Origin: Clostridia bacterium
Lineage (GTDB): Bacteria > Bacillota > Clostridia > Oscillospirales > CAG-272
Direction: 5' to 3'
Assembly (NCBI GenBank): GCA_017556745.1
Contig: JAFYMF010000049.1
Location: forward strand, 1-34,517
DNA: 34,517 nt
In this document: piece after piece, positions 1 through 8,246 of the stretch
Layout of the letters: every line of letters starts with the position of its first letter
Numbering within the stretch: position 1 is the stretch's first letter
Program-made: the position numbers and the translations under genes
Notes under the pieces: generated by a model
The model's database searches: none
Seen by the model: only the letters and a program-made list of their open reading frames with translations
Told to the model about the DNA's origin: nothing

Positions 1-257
1 ACATCTTCCGTTAACTCACAAGTGTTATTTTGTAGCTTTTTTCTGTACCACTGCTTATAAACATTTCCTGCAACTCCCCACATAAAAGCGTAAAAGGCTT
101 TATCGTCGCGAATGTTTTTAGCTGACTTCATTAGCTCATACAAAATGTCTTGTGAGAGATCTTCAGCTTCTTCTCGCGTAGGCGTTTTAGCCATACAGTA
201 TGAGAAAATAGTTTTAGACACCTCTGATATCTTTTTTCGAAGTTCGTTTTCGTTCAT
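1..257 (-). CDS. RNA polymerase sigma factor, ECF/sigma-70 family, N-terminal part
   Basis: Reading the minus strand from the ATG at 257 gives an open frame to the window edge (about 85 residues, C-terminus outside). It begins MNENELRKKISEVSKTIF. It contains AEDLSQDILYELMKSAKN, followed by a segment ending FMWGVAGNVYKQWYRKK. This is the layout of sigma region 2, where an acidic-DL-Q core-binding helix is followed by the W-x-x-x-(I/V)A-N-x-x-x-x-x-x-R-K motif of the -10 recognition helix. A strong AAGGAGGTGAG ribosome binding site sits at 260-270, supporting this start. Family: ECF-like sigma factors, which redirect RNA polymerase to a small regulon. The subgroup, any anti-sigma partner and the region 4 domain lie off the left edge. 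Confidence is good for sigma region 2 and low for any specific role. Confidence 0.72.
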   Translation of the reverse strand, partial: MNENELRKKISEVSKTIFSYCMAKTPTREEAEDLSQDILYELMKSAKNIRDDKAFYAFMWGVAGNVYKQWYRKKLQNNTCELTED

Positions 258-338
258 CTGCTCACCTCCTTGTTGGTTTTTAGAAGCTTCTGCCTTAATA
301 GTGAAAGAAAAATGATTTGGTTAATATTTCTCGCAAAT

Positions 339-367
339 ATTATATCATAAATTTGTGAATTAGTCTA
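339..367 (-). promoter_or_regulatory. Promoter for the sigma-factor gene
   Basis: On the minus strand, TAGACT (362-367) and TATAAT (339-344) are separated by 17 bp. This sits about 80 bp upstream of the sigma-factor ATG at 257. Confidence 0.6.
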
Positions 368-375
368 TAATAAAA

Positions 376-395
376 GCATTTGTGTCCCCAAATGC
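376..395. repeat. 7-bp perfect inverted repeat upstream of the sigma promoter
   Basis: GCATTTG (376-382) and CAAATGC (389-395) form a perfect inverted repeat with a 6-nt loop. It lies just upstream of the -35 box at 362-367 and just downstream of the terminator at 411-449. It could be an operator for the sigma gene or a second hairpin of the terminator; the sequence alone does not decide. Confidence 0.35.
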
Positions 396-404
396 AGTGC
401 TTGT

Positions 405-449
405 CAAGAAAAAAGGATAGAGATTGCATGTTGCTTTCTCTATCCTTTT
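405..449 (-). terminator. Rho-independent terminator of the queA-DUF4886 unit
   Basis: A 12-bp stem (411-422 with 438-449) encloses a 15-nt loop. On the minus strand it is followed by a T-rich run (CCTTTTTTC), as expected for transcripts leaving the gene that ends at 534. Confidence 0.75.
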
Positions 450-533
450 CCTGTAGGTAGGTAATGTATTTTATTGAATTTCAAAAACTGTCCTCAAGAA
501 TACGCACCATAGCAGTGCTTTTTTGTTTCACTA

Positions 534-2096
534 TTATTTGTCTCCAAAGTTTCCATCAAGACCTTTTTCCACAAGCTCTACATATTTGGAGGCTCTGAAG
601 TTATACGGTTGTCTGAAAGCGTAATATATTGCATCACATGCGATATCTCTACCATCGGATTCAAGCATTTCTCTGTGCTCCTCGGGCATAAAGAATAATC
701 TTCTCACCGGGATACCGAGAAGATATCCTGCAAAGGTAAGAGATACACCGTATTTTGCAAGTCCGTCTGCAAGCCTTACACCGTCTTCTGTGAAGGTATC
801 ACCAAGATAGGAGGAACGCATTATCTCAACGGTGACTCCGGATGGAATTATTCCGAGAAAATCGGAGGAGGGAAGAATCTCGTTCTTCATTGAATCGAGA
901 ATTGCTTCGTACATCACCGATCTATCGTTTGAATATTTCTCAAAACCGGGAAGGGAGTAACCGTTCTGATATGCCCAGGTCATGTTCCACAGAACCTTAA
1001 CATGAGGATTTTGTGAACAGGACTTTATCGTGTCAAGAAAAACGGTATAGCTCTTGTTTTCAACGTCAACGCAATCACCGCTATAAGCAATAACGTCCCA
1101 CTTCTCATCTGCTATTACTTCGGCAAGAGAATAGCAGGAGAGGGTAGTTCCTTCTTCATTTGTCTTTCTGTATTCACCACTGTTACCGTCTGCTATGAAG
1201 GATGCAACGGTGACGTTATCTAACTTCTCTGAGAGAAAATCGTACAGATAACATACGGAGTCAAGGGCCCTGCCGTCTCCTACCGAAAGGACTTTAAGAG
1301 AGGGAACACGGGTGATCTTAGAGGGAGTGATATCATATGGGGAGGCGATAGCATTATCAGCTGCTTCTCTCATTGCATCAAGGTTAAAATACATTGAATA
1401 TTCGGGATAATAACTCTTACCGAAGTTTTCTGCCTTGAGTCCGGTAAAATAGCAGGCAAAAACCATAGCCGCAAGATACCTTCCTACGTAAAGGCTCGCA
1501 TGAAGTCCGTCCTCGTTTACGTTATCACCGAAGTATGAGGTTCTGAAATTCATAAACGCGGTACCCGTGGGGATCGCGTCCGTAAATTCGGGGCGGGATA
1601 GGATAGTGTTTTTTGTGACATCCAGAATATCACGGTGCATTTTCATCTGGTCTCTGTTATATCTTAAAAAGGCATTTTTCGAGAAATATTTTGAGTACGT
1701 CCAGGTCATATTCCAGAAGAATTTCACCTCGGGATTTGAACACCTTGCCTTAATATATTTTGTAAGATAATCGATATACGGGGTCATAGAGAATGCACAT
1801 CCGCTGACGACAGTAGATTGATGAAATATAATATAATCCCAATCCTCGTCAGCAAGTCCGGTATCCATATCAATTTGTGAAGACACCCAGCTACCGTCGG
1901 TATTTTTCATATAACCGTAGAGACTTTTATCGAGGGCTTTATGAAAATGCTGTTCAATAGAACATCCTCCCACTGCAAGATATGCGATGATAATCTCATC
2001 ATAATTCGCCTCTCTTAAAAAACCGGGGAGAAAGTAAAGTGAATCTCGGCTGAAGCTGTTACCGATAGAGAGCAATTTTATAGATTTCTTATCCAT
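534..2096 (-). CDS. Tandem DUF4886 (SGNH-hydrolase-fold) protein, second half lacking catalytic motifs
   Basis: A 520-residue protein built of two homologous halves. Half one (about 5-225) starts KLLSIGNSFSRDS and carries the DUF4886/SGNH nucleophile motif GNS (12-14). It also has FWNMTWTY (127-134) and EDGLH with Asp196 and His199. Half two (about 265-460) repeats the plan: KVLSVGDGRALDS, VLWNMTWAYQ, SSYLGDTFTEDGVR. Here GNS becomes GDG (273-275) and DGLH becomes DGVR (438-441), so Ser and His of the triad are missing. DUF4886 proteins are SGNH-fold and many are thought to act on acylated or acetylated sugars; the substrate here is unknown. There is no signal peptide or membrane segment, so it is probably cytoplasmic. 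It begins 16 bp after queA, with only a weak ribosome binding site, so co-transcription or translational coupling is likely. Confidence 0.75.
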   Translation of the reverse strand: MDKKSIKLLSIGNSFSRDSLYFLPGFLREANYDEIIIAYLAVGGCSIEQHFHKALDKSLYGYMKNTDGSWVSSQIDMDTGLADEDWDYIIFHQSTVVSGCAFSMTPYIDYLTKYIKARCSNPEVKFFWNMTWTYSKYFSKNAFLRYNRDQMKMHRDILDVTKNTILSRPEFTDAIPTGTAFMNFRTSYFGDNVNEDGLHASLYVGRYLAAMVFACYFTGLKAENFGKSYYPEYSMYFNLDAMREAADNAIASPYDITPSKITRVPSLKVLSVGDGRALDSVCYLYDFLSEKLDNVTVASFIADGNSGEYRKTNEEGTTLSCYSLAEVIADEKWDVIAYSGDCVDVENKSYTVFLDTIKSCSQNPHVKVLWNMTWAYQNGYSLPGFEKYSNDRSVMYEAILDSMKNEILPSSDFLGIIPSGVTVEIMRSSYLGDTFTEDGVRLADGLAKYGVSLTFAGYLLGIPVRRLFFMPEEHREMLESDGRDIACDAIYYAFRQPYNFRASKYVELVEKGLDGNFGDK

Positions 2097-2112
2097 TGCT
2101 TTAACCTAACCT

Positions 2113-3165
2113 TTAATTTATAAACATAGCATCACCAAAGGAGAAAAATCTGTACTTTTCTCTGACGGCAGTTTCATACGCATTGAAGATGTTTTCCTTG
2201 CCTGCAAGGGCTGATACAAGCATGAGCAGAGTGCTTTCCGGTAAGTGAAAATTGGTTATCAGGGCATCAAGTGCTTTGAATCTGTAACCGGGATAAATGA
2301 ATATACTGGTGTCGCCGCTTTTTTCAATAAGAGTACCATCTTCAAGAGATGCACTTTCAAGAACTCTGCAGGATGTGGTACCTACTGCAATTATTCTGCC
2401 TCCGGCTTTTCTGCGGCTGTTTATCAGCTCTGCAGTCTCACGTGATATTTCGTAATATTCCGAGTGCATTATATGATCGGTTATTTTTTCTGCCTTAACA
2501 GGACGGAAGGTACCGAGACCGACGTTAAGGGTTACCTCTGCTACAGCAACCCCTTTTTCCTTTATCCGTGCGAGAAGTTCCTTTGTAAAATGAAGTCCCG
2601 CGGTAGGTGCAGCGGCAGATCCCTCTGTCTTTGAATAAACCGTCTGATACCGTTCCTGATTCTCTAATTTTTCGGTTATGTATGGAGGGAGGGGCATAGT
2701 GCCTATTTCGTGAAGAACTGCGTATATATTTGAGTATTTTTCTCTATCATAGTCAAACTTGACTATCCTGTTTCCGTCCTCTACTATTTCAAGTACGGTA
2801 GCAGTAAGCTTGCCTTCACCCAGAGTTACGGTAGTACCGGGTTTCATCTTTCTTCCGGGACGTGTAAGTACTTCCCAGGTATCAAGTTCTTTACATTTGA
2901 GAAGAAGTATTTCCAGTGCACCGCCTCCGGCTCTTTTGCCGTAAATACGTGCCGGAATTACTCTTGAATTGTTTATAACGAGAACGTCCTCGGGATGGAG
3001 AAAATCAACTATGTCTTTGAAGATCTTGTGCTCGATCTCTCCGGTGGTTTTGTCAAGCAGAAGAAGACGGGATGAATCTCTTGGCTCAAGCGGTGTCTGG
3101 GCTATGAGCTCAGGGGGAAGATCATAGAAAAAATCCGAAACCCTAAGGTCAGTATTAACTACCAT
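2113..3165 (-). CDS. queA: S-adenosylmethionine:tRNA ribosyltransferase-isomerase
   Basis: A 350-residue protein, close to the usual 340-350 of QueA. It transfers and isomerises the ribosyl part of S-adenosylmethionine onto 7-aminomethyl-7-deazaguanine at position 34 of tRNAs with GUN anticodons, giving epoxyqueuosine in the queuosine pathway. Family landmarks visible are [21 protein letters not shown] near the N-terminus, [22 protein letters not shown], the central [10 protein letters not shown] block, [24 protein letters not shown] and the C-terminal [18 protein letters not shown]. The start has AAGGAT about 8 nt upstream. Its neighbour is not tgt or ruvB as in many Bacillota, but a DUF4886 protein 16 bp downstream. 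A promoter lies immediately upstream, back to back with the dapA promoter. Confidence 0.97.
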   Translation of the reverse strand: MVVNTDLRVSDFFYDLPPELIAQTPLEPRDSSRLLLLDKTTGEIEHKIFKDIVDFLHPEDVLVINNSRVIPARIYGKRAGGGALEILLLKCKELDTWEVLTRPGRKMKPGTTVTLGEGKLTATVLEIVEDGNRIVKFDYDREKYSNIYAVLHEIGTMPLPPYITEKLENQERYQTVYSKTEGSAAAPTAGLHFTKELLARIKEKGVAVAEVTLNVGLGTFRPVKAEKITDHIMHSEYYEISRETAELINSRRKAGGRIIAVGTTSCRVLESASLEDGTLIEKSGDTSIFIYPGYRFKALDALITNFHLPESTLLMLVSALAGKENIFNAYETAVREKYRFFSFGDAMFIN

Positions 3166-3202
3166 TTTTTACATATCCTTATTATCATTATTTTTGTATC
3201 AT

Positions 3203-3231
3203 ATCATAGTTTAGTTCGGAAAACTTTACAA
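3203..3231 (-). promoter_or_regulatory. queA promoter
   Basis: On the minus strand, TTGTAA (3226-3231) and TATGAT (3203-3208) are 17 bp apart and about 40 bp from the queA start. It points away from the dapA promoter whose -35 is at 3260. Confidence 0.6.
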
Positions 3232-3259
3232 TACGGTTAATAAAATTATACCGTAATTA

Positions 3260-3288
3260 TTGACAATTGAATCAATATAGAATATAAT
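3260..3288 (+). promoter_or_regulatory. Promoter of the lysine riboswitch-dapA-dapB unit
   Basis: A consensus TTGACA (3260-3265) and TATAAT (3283-3288) with a 17-bp spacer place the transcription start near 3295, about 50 nt before the riboswitch P1 strand. Confidence 0.85.
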
Positions 3289-3344
3289 AATGAATGTATA
3301 CTCTTACGTTATCGATAATTGACGGAGAGGAAACACATACAATA

Positions 3345-3555
3345 ATAGATAGAGGCGCGTTTTATTATCAGTAGCGGCGAGCGGATGGCCATGCCGGGCC
3401 GATAGTTTTCCGTGAAAGGAATATTACGCCGAAGAAAACGGCATACGGCATACTGCGGTTTTCTGGTTTACGGCTTTGCCCTCCTTAACTTAAGGAGCAG
3501 ATGAATAATCAGTAAACTGTCATCAAGTAAACTAAATTGATGGAGAGCTATCATA
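3345..3555 (+). promoter_or_regulatory. Lysine riboswitch (L box)
   Basis: The roughly 210-nt leader holds the L-box conserved blocks in order: GATAGAGGCGCG (3348-3359), AGTAGCGG (3370-3377), the block GTGAAAGGA (3412-3420) leading into CGCCGAAG (3428-3435), CTGTCA (3527-3532), and GGAGAGCTATC (3542-3552). P1 is GATAG (3348-3352) with CTATC (3548-3552). The P1 3' strand can alternatively pair AGCTATC (3546-3552) with GGTAGCT (3609-3615), the left foot of the terminator. This fits lysine-dependent premature termination of the diaminopimelate/lysine genes dapA-dapB: lysine bound, P1 forms and the terminator is free; lysine absent, the antiterminator forms. Confidence 0.92.
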
Positions 3556-3608
3556 TAATTATCCTGCGGTATACTAAAAATGCCGTTGCGTATATATTAT
3601 ATAACAAC

Positions 3609-3637
3609 GGTAGCTGGTTTTCAACCGGTTTTTTTAT
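3609..3637 (+). terminator. Riboswitch-controlled terminator before dapA
   Basis: The stem 3612-3619 / 3623-3630 (two G-U pairs) is followed by a T run to about 3635. Its 5' foot overlaps the proposed antiterminator partner at 3609-3615. A separate hairpin, CCGTTG/CAACGG, lies just upstream at about 3583-3610. Confidence 0.7.
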
Positions 3638-3673
3638 TTTGTATGTGAATTCTCATCAGCGGAGGCAAATATT

Positions 3674-4567
3674 ATGAGCAAGCTTAAGAACACAATATTC
3701 ACGGGCGCAGGTGTAGCCATTATTACCCCATTTACAAATAATACAGTTGATTATGATGCCCTTGGCAAGCTTATCGATTTCCAGATAGCAAACAAAACTG
3801 ATGCCATCGTTATATGCGGTACCACAGGTGAGGCATCTACCCTTACCGATGAGGAGCATCGCGAGGCAATAAAATATACGGTGGAGCGCAGTGCGGGCAG
3901 AGTTCCCGTTATTGCCGGTACCGGTTCCAACGATACTGATTATGCTATAGATCTTTCAAAGTATGCGTGTGAGGTTGGCGTTGACGGTCTTCTTCTTGTT
4001 ACTCCTTATTATAATAAGGCTACTCCCAAGGGTCTCATTAAGAGCTTTCTTGCGGTTGCAGATGCTACCGACAAGCCGATAATTCTTTACAATGTTCCTT
4101 CTCGTACCGGTTGTAATATAACTCTTCCTGTTTACAAGGAGCTTGCTAAGCACGAGAGAATCGTTGCTACCAAAGAGGCTTCCGGTAATATCAGTGCTAT
4201 TGCTGAACTTGTCGCAGAATGCGGAGACGCTCTTGATATCTACAGCGGTAACGACGACCAGATTGTTCCTATCCTTTCACTTGGTGCTAAGGGTGTTATT
4301 TCTGTTCTCTCCAACGTAATGCCGAAGGAAACTCACGACATCTGCCAGCTCTATTTTGACGGTAAGGTAAAGGAGAGCTGTGAGCTCCAGCTTAAGCTTC
4401 TTGATCTTATTAATAATCTCTTTATCGAGGTTAATCCCATTCCTGCTAAGACTGCATGCGCAATGATGGGCTTCTGCAGTGAGGAGATGCGTCTTCCTCT
4501 TTGCGAGATGGATGATGCCAACAGAGCTAAGCTTGCGGCATCTATGAAAAAGCACGGCCTTATCTGA
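3674..4567 (+). CDS. dapA: 4-hydroxy-tetrahydrodipicolinate synthase
   Basis: A 297-residue TIM-barrel aldolase, the normal length of DapA. It condenses pyruvate with aspartate semialdehyde as the first committed step of the diaminopimelate/lysine pathway, in the cytoplasm. Landmarks are the CGTTGEASTL block (48-57), tyrosine and arginine of YNVPSRTG (Tyr139, Arg144), and the Schiff-base lysine in ATKEASGN (Lys167). A GGAGG ribosome binding site at 3661-3665 fixes the ATG at 3674. It follows the lysine riboswitch and is 31 bp ahead of dapB with no terminator between, so the two form an operon repressed by lysine. Confidence 0.97.
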   Translation: MSKLKNTIFTGAGVAIITPFTNNTVDYDALGKLIDFQIANKTDAIVICGTTGEASTLTDEEHREAIKYTVERSAGRVPVIAGTGSNDTDYAIDLSKYACEVGVDGLLLVTPYYNKATPKGLIKSFLAVADATDKPIILYNVPSRTGCNITLPVYKELAKHERIVATKEASGNISAIAELVAECGDALDIYSGNDDQIVPILSLGAKGVISVLSNVMPKETHDICQLYFDGKVKESCELQLKLLDLINNLFIEVNPIPAKTACAMMGFCSEEMRLPLCEMDDANRAKLAASMKKHGLI

Positions 4568-4598
4568 TTTTCCCATTCCCCACTGAAAGGACAGAAAA

Positions 4599-5369
4599 AT
4601 GACAGAAACTAAAATTATTCTCTGCGGCGCATGTGGTCGTATGGGTGTGAACATAGCTGAATTTGTAAAGGATGATCCTGCGGCGAAAATAGTTGCGGGT
4701 GTTGACGTATCTGCCACCTATGCGGGATGTACTTTCCCTGTATACAGTAGTATTGCAGACGTAAAGGAATCGGCTGATGTTATAATCGATTTTTCTCACC
4801 ACTCTGTACTTGCAGGTATCCTTGATTATGCTACTGCAAACCATGTTCCCGCAGTTATTGCAACTACCGGGCACAATGACGGTGAGATGGAACTCATGTA
4901 TAATGCGGCAAAAACTGTTCCGGTGTTCTTTTCAAGAAATATGTCAGTTGGTATAACACTTCTTATTGAGCTTGCAAAGAAATCTGCAGCGGCGCTCGGC
5001 AGTAAATTTGACATTGAGATAGTTGAGGAGCACCATAACAAAAAGCTTGACGCTCCCAGCGGTACCGCTCTTATGATAGCGGATGCTATAAATGATTCTC
5101 AGAACGGAAGGTTCAGTTATACCTTTGACCGTCATAGTGAGCGCAGAGAACGTGACTCTGATGAAATCGGCATACACTCAGTTCGTGGCGGTAGTATAGT
5201 CGGTGAACATGAGGTTATTTTTGCAGGTAATTCAGAAATTGTACGCCTCAGTCACAGTGCGGGTTCCAGAATGGTATTTGCCGAGGGTGCTGTTAGAGCA
5301 GCTAAGTTCCTACCCGGCAAAGCTCCTGCACTTTACTCAATGACCGATATTGTCAAAGATGTAATGTAA
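4599..5369 (+). CDS. dapB: 4-hydroxy-tetrahydrodipicolinate reductase
   Basis: A 256-residue protein of the DapB family. It reduces the DapA product to tetrahydrodipicolinate with NAD(P)H. The N-terminal Rossmann motif GACGRMG is at 10-16. The substrate-binding/catalytic block EEHHNKKLDAPSGTA is at 143-157, with the catalytic histidine pair and lysine in it. The C-terminal EIVRLSHSAGSRMVFAEGA segment is also typical. The ribosome binding site is AAAGGAC before the ATG. It is the second gene of the lysine-riboswitch operon and is followed by a strong terminator. Confidence 0.97.
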   Translation: MTETKIILCGACGRMGVNIAEFVKDDPAAKIVAGVDVSATYAGCTFPVYSSIADVKESADVIIDFSHHSVLAGILDYATANHVPAVIATTGHNDGEMELMYNAAKTVPVFFSRNMSVGITLLIELAKKSAAALGSKFDIEIVEEHHNKKLDAPSGTALMIADAINDSQNGRFSYTFDRHSERRERDSDEIGIHSVRGGSIVGEHEVIFAGNSEIVRLSHSAGSRMVFAEGAVRAAKFLPGKAPALYSMTDIVKDVM

Positions 5370-5381
5370 ATTTAACTCTAC

Positions 5382-5416
5382 CCCCCATTCTTTTTAAGAG
5401 AATGGGGGTTCATTTT
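5382..5416 (+). terminator. Terminator of dapA-dapB
   Basis: Stem CCCCCATTCT (5382-5391) with AGAATGGGGG (5399-5408), then a T-rich tail. Confidence 0.88.
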
Positions 5417-5423
5417 TTATCAT

Positions 5424-5453
5424 TTGCATAATCGGGACAAAACCTAATATACA
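5424..5453 (+). promoter_or_regulatory. Probable promoter of the carboxypeptidase gene
   Basis: TTGCAT (5424-5429) and TATACA (5448-5453) with an 18-bp spacer, just upstream of the ribosome binding site at 5460. Weaker than the other promoters in this window. Confidence 0.4.
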
Positions 5454-5471
5454 TTTCTTGAGGTGATAAGT

Positions 5472-6632
5472 ATGACGAAAAAAATCTTATGTAAATGTAT
5501 TATCGTCGCGTTGTCTTTTTCTATGTTGTTCTCATGTTTGATGGTCAAGTCTTATGCAGAGGACGATCCTTTGGCAATTGATGCGATAAGTGCTGTTCTT
5601 ATGGAAGCATCCAGTGGAAAAATATTCTATGAGAAAAATGCAGACACACCGCTTCCACCGGCATCTGTTACTAAGATAATGACACTTTTGCTTGTTATTG
5701 AAGCAGTAGACGATGGTAAGGTCAGTATGAATGATACTGTTACAGTGAGTGAACGTGCGGCATCAATGGGCGGTTCGCAGGTATATCTGAAGGTAGGGGA
5801 GACTATGTCTCTTGAGGATATGGTTAAAAGTGTGGTAATAGCATCGGCAAACGATGCGGCTGTAGCACTTGCTGAACATATTGCAGGCAGTGAAGAAGCT
5901 TTCGTTAAGCGGATGAACGAAAGAGCCGGTGAGCTGGGAATGGTCAACACCAATTTTGAAAATACCAACGGCCTTGATGATACCGCGGAGAAACATCTTA
6001 TAAGCGCAAAAGATATTGCTATCATGTCAAGGGAACTGATTCGGCATGAAAAGATCCTAGACTATTCTTCGATCTGGATGGATAGTATCAGAGACGGTGC
6101 ATTTGGTCTTACAAACACTAACAGGCTGATACGGTTTTATAACGGTGCTAACGGACTTAAGACAGGGTCTACCTCTAAGGCTAAGTTCTGTATAAGCGCT
6201 ACTGCAAAAAGGGATGGAATGCAGCTTATTGCAGTAATAATGGGATCTCCCACAGGCGATATTAGAAACGCTCAGGCGAAAAAGCTTCTTGACTATGGAT
6301 TTGCAAATTACGGTTTGTATACTGCTCCGGAAGTTGAGCTTGGGGATATTACAGTATACGGTGGAGTTGAGAGAACACTTCCTCTCAAGTACGAAAAATT
6401 TACTACGGTACTTCCAAAAGAGAATATTAAAAACATACGGTACGAAGTGTCATTGCCGGAATATATTTCAGCACCGGTGAAAGATGGAGATAGTGTTGGG
6501 CAAATAATATATATGAATGGTGAAGAGGAGATCGGACGAACAGAAATATACTCAGATTACGGCACCGAAAGAATAGGTTTTTTTGGTGTTCTCCGTAGAA
6601 TATTCTTGTCTGCTATTCTTATTAATACATAA
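5472..6632 (+). CDS. dacF: D-alanyl-D-alanine carboxypeptidase (peptidase S11, PBP5/DacF type)
   Basis: A 386-residue exported penicillin-binding protein that removes the terminal D-Ala from peptidoglycan stem peptides. The ATG at 5472 is preferred over the in-frame GTG at 5463, because that GTG lies inside the GAGGTG ribosome binding site (5460-5465). A Sec signal peptide covers about residues 1-29 (KK, a hydrophobic core, then SYA-ED). The three S11 motifs are present: S65-x-x-K68 (SVTK), S125-A-N127, and K230-T-G. A beta-rich PBP5 C-terminal domain follows (about 285-370). The tail FFGVLRRIFLSAIL could be the amphipathic membrane anchor. It is monocistronic by appearance. The symbol dacF is used for the clostridial/sporulation type; dacA or dacB paralogues cannot be excluded. 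Confidence 0.92.
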   Translation: MTKKILCKCIIVALSFSMLFSCLMVKSYAEDDPLAIDAISAVLMEASSGKIFYEKNADTPLPPASVTKIMTLLLVIEAVDDGKVSMNDTVTVSERAASMGGSQVYLKVGETMSLEDMVKSVVIASANDAAVALAEHIAGSEEAFVKRMNERAGELGMVNTNFENTNGLDDTAEKHLISAKDIAIMSRELIRHEKILDYSSIWMDSIRDGAFGLTNTNRLIRFYNGANGLKTGSTSKAKFCISATAKRDGMQLIAVIMGSPTGDIRNAQAKKLLDYGFANYGLYTAPEVELGDITVYGGVERTLPLKYEKFTTVLPKENIKNIRYEVSLPEYISAPVKDGDSVGQIIYMNGEEEIGRTEIYSDYGTERIGFFGVLRRIFLSAILINT

Positions 6633-6665
6633 GGAAATTATTTTGTTGTAATATGTAAAAAAACA

Positions 6666-6694
6666 TTGAAAAAGGAAAAATGTTGTTATATAAT
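6666..6694 (+). promoter_or_regulatory. pgi promoter
   Basis: TTGAAA (6666-6671) and TATAAT (6689-6694) with a 17-bp spacer, about 80 bp ahead of the pgi start. Confidence 0.75.
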
Positions 6695-6772
6695 ATATTG
6701 TAGGATAGTATTGTTAGGACATAGTATGTATGATATGTCAGACAACATTAGTATATAACGGAGGAAGTAAAA

Positions 6773-8110
6773 ATGGCAATCAAGCTTAATTCAAATTATC
6801 TTGGCGATTTTGTATCTGCTGAGGAACTCAGCAAGATCAAGGAGGAGGTTGTTGCTGCTCACAACACTCTTAAATCCAGAAGCGGAGAGGGCAGTGATTT
6901 TCTTGGTTGGGAGACTCTCCCCACTGATTACGATAAGGAAGAGTTCGCACGTATAAAGGTTGCGGCAGAAAAGATAAAGAAGTCTTGTGATGTGTTTATA
7001 GTTGTTGGTATAGGTGGTTCTTATCTCGGTGCACGTGCAGCTATCGAGTTCGTTAAGTCTCCCCTTTACAATAATCTTAAAAAAGATACTCCTGACATTT
7101 ATTTCGCAGGTAACACTATCAGTTCTTCTGCAATCAAGGAGCTTCTTTCTATCTGTGAGGGACGTGACGTTTGCATAAACGTTATTTCTAAGTCCGGTAC
7201 TACTACTGAGCCTGCAGTGGCATTCCGTATTCTTCGCGAGCTTCTTGAGAAGAAGTACGGTGTAGAGGGTTCTAAGGATAGAATCTTTATAACTACCGAC
7301 CGTGAGCGCGGTACTCTCAAGGCATTCGCAGACGAGCGCGGATACGAGACATTTGTTGTTCCGGATGACGTAGGCGGAAGATATTCTGTTCTTACCGCAG
7401 TAGGTCTTCTTCCTATTGCAGTTGCAGGTATTGATATAGATGCAATGATGCAGGGTGCTCTTGATGCAAGTAACAAGTTCACTGACCCTGATATTGATAA
7501 TAACGATTGCTACAAGTATGCGGCTCTCCGTAACCTCCTTTACAGAAAGGGTAGAGGTATTGAGATCCTTGTTGGATATGAACCCTCTCTTCTTCTCTTT
7601 AACGAATGGTGGAAGCAACTTTACGGTGAGAGCGAGGGTAAGGATAACAAGGGTATTTATCCTTCTTCCGTTATTTTCTCTACTGATCTTCACTCTCTCG
7701 GTCAGTATATCCAGGAGGGTACCCGTAACATTTTTGAGACTGTTATCAGCGTAAAGGATTCCGGATGTGAGGTTATTATCCCTGAGGATGCTGCAAACGT
7801 TGATGGTCTTAACTTTCTCTCCGGAAGCACTCTTGATAAGGTAAATCATACTGCGATGTGTGCAACTCTTCTTGCTCACAATGACGGTGGTGTTCCCAAC
7901 ATCGTTCTTGAACTTGATGATTTCAGTGCATATTCTTTTGGTTTTGCAGTATACTTCTTTGAGCTTGCTTGTGCGATTTCCGGTTACACTCTTGGTGTTA
8001 ATCCCTTCAACCAGCCCGGTGTTGAGGCATATAAGAAGAACATGTTTGCTCTTCTCGGCAAGCCCGGATACGAGGATATGGGCGAGGCTCTTCGTGCAAG
8101 AATAAAATAA
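6773..8110 (+). CDS. pgi: Glucose-6-phosphate isomerase
   Basis: A 445-residue enzyme, typical of the short bacterial (Bacillota) PGI type. It interconverts glucose 6-phosphate and fructose 6-phosphate in glycolysis. Landmarks are [14 protein letters not shown] (sugar-phosphate loop), [13 protein letters not shown] (SIS-domain phosphate site), the PGI signature [33 protein letters not shown] carrying a catalytic glutamate, and the C-terminal [22 protein letters not shown] ribosome binding site precedes the ATG. It has its own promoter. Codon use is strongly biased, with many third-position T codons such as CTT and GGT, as in rplM and rpsI below, which suggests high expression. Confidence 0.97.
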   Translation: MAIKLNSNYLGDFVSAEELSKIKEEVVAAHNTLKSRSGEGSDFLGWETLPTDYDKEEFARIKVAAEKIKKSCDVFIVVGIGGSYLGARAAIEFVKSPLYNNLKKDTPDIYFAGNTISSSAIKELLSICEGRDVCINVISKSGTTTEPAVAFRILRELLEKKYGVEGSKDRIFITTDRERGTLKAFADERGYETFVVPDDVGGRYSVLTAVGLLPIAVAGIDIDAMMQGALDASNKFTDPDIDNNDCYKYAALRNLLYRKGRGIEILVGYEPSLLLFNEWWKQLYGESEGKDNKGIYPSSVIFSTDLHSLGQYIQEGTRNIFETVISVKDSGCEVIIPEDAANVDGLNFLSGSTLDKVNHTAMCATLLAHNDGGVPNIVLELDDFSAYSFGFAVYFFELACAISGYTLGVNPFNQPGVEAYKKNMFALLGKPGYEDMGEALRARIK

Positions 8111-8140
8111 GGATTTTTGCACAAACTTACCAAAAAACTA

Positions 8141-8169
8141 TTGCATTCTACAATTATTTAGTGTATAAT
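8141..8169 (+). promoter_or_regulatory. Promoter of the small P-loop protein gene
   Basis: TTGCAT (8141-8146) and TATAAT (8164-8169) with a 17-bp spacer, 31 bp downstream of the pgi stop. The gene therefore has its own promoter and is not only read from pgi. Confidence 0.72.
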
Positions 8170-8246
8170 GTTCTCAAAGGGAGGGAAGTACAGAAAAATT
8201 CCCAACCATTTGATAAATCCTATACTCACATTGGAGGAACACTATT

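Noticed and set aside
112..315. 67-residue plus-strand open frame at the left edge
   Set aside because: It lies opposite the sigma-factor region 2 reading, has no ribosome binding site and no motif.
6791..8122. 443-residue minus-strand open frame opposite pgi
   Set aside because: Antisense shadow caused by the strong codon bias of pgi; no motif, no ribosome binding site.
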